From positions 1-8,173 of the forward strand of contig CAZTDR010000089.1 in the NCBI GenBank assembly GCA_964612855.1: DNA of 8,173 bases, read 5' to 3'. Position 1 is the first letter of the stretch, and every line of letters starts with the position of its first letter. Below the pieces are notes generated by a model. That model saw nothing but the letters and a program-made list of their open reading frames with translations, made no database searches and was not told the origin of the DNA. Positions 6,341 to 8,173 of the stretch are shown here, one piece after another. The stretch comes from DATIJJ01 sp964612855 (lineage in GTDB: Bacteria > Pseudomonadota > Gammaproteobacteria > DSM-16500). The position numbers and the translations under genes are program-made.

Positions 6341-6712
6341 ATGGGGTTAGACCTTGACGAAAATCGGGCGAAATACCAAATTCGAGCTTATAAACCTGGC
6401 AATATTCAAGTTAATGAATTGACCTACTCTCATAGCATCGTCGTATCGCCTGACAAATTAATAGATCATTGGCGACCTCAACATATTTCAGAACTGACCC
6501 GAACTGACCTTGAAATTATTTCGGAACTCAGTCCCGCTATTTTATTAATTGGCACCGGCAGCACACTAGAATTTCCTCCCTTAGACGTTTATGGTGATCT
6601 TATCAATGAAGGTATTGGTATTGAAGTGATGGACACCAGCGCGGCTTGCCGCACATATAATGCTTTGACCGCGGAAAATCGTAACGTCGCCGCTGCTTTA
6701 ATTATTAAATAA
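6341..6712 (+). CDS. Mth938-like (DUF498) domain small protein
   Basis: A 123-aa single-domain protein of the Mth938/Xcc-like superfamily, which in eukaryotes includes AAMDC and the complex I assembly factor NDUFAF3. The bacterial role is not established. Seen: IRAYKPGNIQVN (14-25) near the start, SIVVSPDKL (32-40), LLIGTGSTLEFPP (68-80), which is the typical G-T-G-x-x-x-x-x-P glycine-rich turn, and GIGIEVMDTSAACRTYNAL (91-109) followed by E-x-R-x-V-A-A-A-L-I, the usual C-terminal helix. The length fits a complete family member. An ATG 11 codons earlier (6308) has no ribosome binding site and overlaps the candidate -10, whereas the chosen ATG has GGAG 8 nt upstream. It precedes the MFS gene by 35 nt on the same strand, so the two are probably cotranscribed. 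Confidence 0.85.
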   Translation: MGLDLDENRAKYQIRAYKPGNIQVNELTYSHSIVVSPDKLIDHWRPQHISELTRTDLEIISELSPAILLIGTGSTLEFPPLDVYGDLINEGIGIEVMDTSAACRTYNALTAENRNVAAALIIK

Positions 6713-6747
6713 CCTCACGTTAATCATTTTAATCGGAAGAGATACTA

Positions 6748-8022
6748 ATGAAGTCACTTAAGTTAACCTTGGTCGCCGTTATTATTTGTATACTGGCATC
6801 TGCTTTTTACATGTATGAGTTTACTCTCCAAGTTTCTTTAGGGGTCATGACCAATGAATTGATGCAAGATTTAAGCCTCAATGCAGCGAGCTTAGGTTTA
6901 GTTTCGGCATTTTTTTACTACGCGTATACACCCATGCAAGTACCCGCAGGTTTTCTCCATGATCGATTTGGACCCAGGCGCATTATTACCATCGCTATTT
7001 TGACCTGTGCTTTGGGGGCACTCTGCTTTAGTTTTAGCAATAATATGATTAATGCATCGGCTGGCCGTTTTTTAATGGGAATAGGTTCGGCTTTTTCATT
7101 TAGTGGCGCATTGATGTTGATTGCTCGCTGGTTCCCACCGACGTATTTCGCTATTTTGTCAGGCATCGTCCAGTTAATGAGCTCCGTGGGTGCCATTTGT
7201 GGTGAATTACCTCTCGCTGTAGCCATTCATCATTGGGGTTGGCGCCATAGTATGGCTTATCTCGCACTTTTTGGCGTATTACTCGCGATTTTAGTTTGGT
7301 TTATCGTAAAAGACGCCCCTCCCACTCGTAGCTCCCAGCATGTCCATCACATCAAACCCGAAGAAACCTCTCCTAGCAAATTCAAATTGCTGTTTGGCCG
7401 TGCTCCCACTTGGTGGACAGCTGCCTACTCTTTTTTAATCTGGGCGCCCATTGCTACTTTTGCGGCATTATGGGGCGTGCCCTTTTTGGTAAGCGCTTAC
7501 AAACTTACGACTACCGGTGCTTCCGTTGCGTGCGCAGCAATCTGGGTTGGCGTGGGGTTAGGCTCACCCATCAGCGGATGGATTTCAGAATATATCCAAC
7601 GTCGCCGCATTGTATTAGTCATGTGTGGTGCAATCGGGATTGTTTCATCACTGGCTGTGCTTTATGGCTCACTGTCCATGCCTATGCTTTACCTTGCCTT
7701 ATTTGCGTTTGGCTTAGCAGGTGGCGGTCAATCCCTTGCGTTTTGTTTGGTACGCGATAATAGCCATCCGGGCAGTATTGGCGCCGCGATTGGTTTAAAT
7801 AATATGGCGGTGGTTGCCGGCGGCGCTATTGTGCAACCGTTAGTAGGTTATATCTTATATCTCAACTGGGACGGAACCTATGCGGCAAATCATTTGCCCT
7901 TGTACAGCGTAGCCGATTACCACATGGGATTATTTATGGTGCCGTTATGCTACATTTTTGCAACGATTGTTAGCGCCTTTTTAGTGAAAGAAACCTATTG
8001 TCAGCAGCAGTTTGCTTATTAA
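6748..8022 (+). CDS. Major facilitator superfamily (MFS) transporter, 12 TM
   Basis: A 424-aa inner-membrane carrier with about twelve hydrophobic segments: six between residues 7 and 188, a polar central loop at about 189-220 (rich in His, Pro and Ser), and six between about 222 and 415. MFS motif A is present between helices 2 and 3 as GFLHDRFGPRR (68-78), and a weaker counterpart, SEYIQRRR (280-287), follows helix 8. The helix 4 region has GRFLMGIGSAFSFSG (106-120). The N-terminal FYMYEFTLQVSLGVMTNEL (20-38) resembles carriers of Legionella and Coxiella, including the Pht amino-acid transporter group, but I cannot fix the substrate from sequence. The ribosome binding site GGAAG lies 9 nt before the ATG. 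The length is normal and no break is seen. It follows the Mth938-like gene by 35 nt. Confidence 0.88.
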   Translation: MKSLKLTLVAVIICILASAFYMYEFTLQVSLGVMTNELMQDLSLNAASLGLVSAFFYYAYTPMQVPAGFLHDRFGPRRIITIAILTCALGALCFSFSNNMINASAGRFLMGIGSAFSFSGALMLIARWFPPTYFAILSGIVQLMSSVGAICGELPLAVAIHHWGWRHSMAYLALFGVLLAILVWFIVKDAPPTRSSQHVHHIKPEETSPSKFKLLFGRAPTWWTAAYSFLIWAPIATFAALWGVPFLVSAYKLTTTGASVACAAIWVGVGLGSPISGWISEYIQRRRIVLVMCGAIGIVSSLAVLYGSLSMPMLYLALFAFGLAGGGQSLAFCLVRDNSHPGSIGAAIGLNNMAVVAGGAIVQPLVGYILYLNWDGTYAANHLPLYSVADYHMGLFMVPLCYIFATIVSAFLVKETYCQQQFAY

Positions 8023-8038
8023 AAAATCGGCGGGGCAC

Positions 8039-8070
8039 CCCCACATTTGTGTCGGGGACAAAAATTTTTT
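8039..8070 (+). terminator. Possible intrinsic terminator after the MFS gene
   Basis: CCCC-ACA (8039-8045) can pair with TGT-C-GGGG (8050-8057) around the loop TTTG, with one bulged C. A six-T run occurs at 8065-8070 but is separated from the stem by ACAAAAA, so termination efficiency is doubtful. The position, 16 nt after the stop codon, is right for ending the two-gene transcript. Confidence 0.3.
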
Positions 8071-8173
8071 GCAATGCCACGGGCATGGCATGGCACGCCA
8101 CACTAGTGTCCGGTTAATCAGTTGATGTTTTATACAACGCTTTCATTTAGATCACCTTCCCAGCAGGGGAAGG
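8071..8173. other. Gene-free 3' edge with palindromes; possible mobile-element boundary
   Basis: No open frame of note is seen here. The stretch holds a GC-rich segment with repeated GGCATGGCATGGCACGCC (8081-8098), sharing GGCACGCC with the REP arms at 4559-4635. The 10-bp palindrome ACACTAGTGT (8100-8109) is followed by CCGGTTAA. At the very edge lies a perfect 7-bp hairpin CCTTCCC/GGGAAGG (8155-8161 with 8167-8173, loop AGCAG), which the window end may cut. These could be the end of an insertion sequence or a decayed REP element; neither can be confirmed here. Confidence 0.25.

Noticed and set aside
7410..7760. 116-aa + strand frame inside the MFS gene
   Set aside because: It overlaps conserved transmembrane coding sequence in a different frame; Cys/Trp-rich and without a recognisable domain.

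Overview
The window carries a gammaproteobacterial chromosomal segment of moderate, somewhat AT-rich composition with standard bacterial genes. The gene set and protein styles (a YdgA/DUF945 protein, a VanX-like dipeptidase, an MFS carrier with an 'MYEF..QVS..VM' N-terminus and many GC-rich intergenic palindromes) suggest Legionellales (Coxiella/Legionella relatives). That placement is inference from resemblance, not from a search.

Layout from left to right. The window opens inside a tRNA-Arg(UCG) gene (1-61). A stand-alone cytoplasmic VanX/DdpX-type D-Ala-D-Ala dipeptidase follows on + (124-825). A 263-nt gap (826-1088) separates it from convergent genes and is filled by a GC-rich palindromic repeat cluster. 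A co-directional minus-strand block runs from 6118 down to 1089: alaC (alanine aminotransferase), an 82-aa membrane protein overlapping alaC by 4 nt, recJ (5'-3' ssDNA exonuclease) and a YdgA-family protein. A REPIN-like doublet lies between the 82-aa gene and recJ. A divergent intergenic region (6119-6340) holds the alaC promoter and a candidate promoter for the + strand pair: an Mth938-like small protein (6341-6712) and a 12-TM MFS transporter (6748-8022). The last 151 nt hold a possible terminator, a 10-bp palindrome and a cut-off hairpin. No gene-free stretch exceeds 300 nt.

The coding genes are mostly housekeeping: alanine synthesis, DNA repair, D-Ala-D-Ala turnover and solute transport. 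No new multi-gene system is visible. The least ordinary content is intergenic. Two elements (895-964 and 4559-4635) differ in sequence but share one architecture: two hairpin-forming arms in perfect inverted orientation. The second has the GTAG tetranucleotide at the base of each hairpin, as expected of REP/REPIN elements mobilised by RAYT (TnpA-REP) transposases. Around the first is an inverted array of degenerate ~20-nt units (consensus near CGTCATCC...ACACCAC). A possible stray unit lies in the alaC promoter region.
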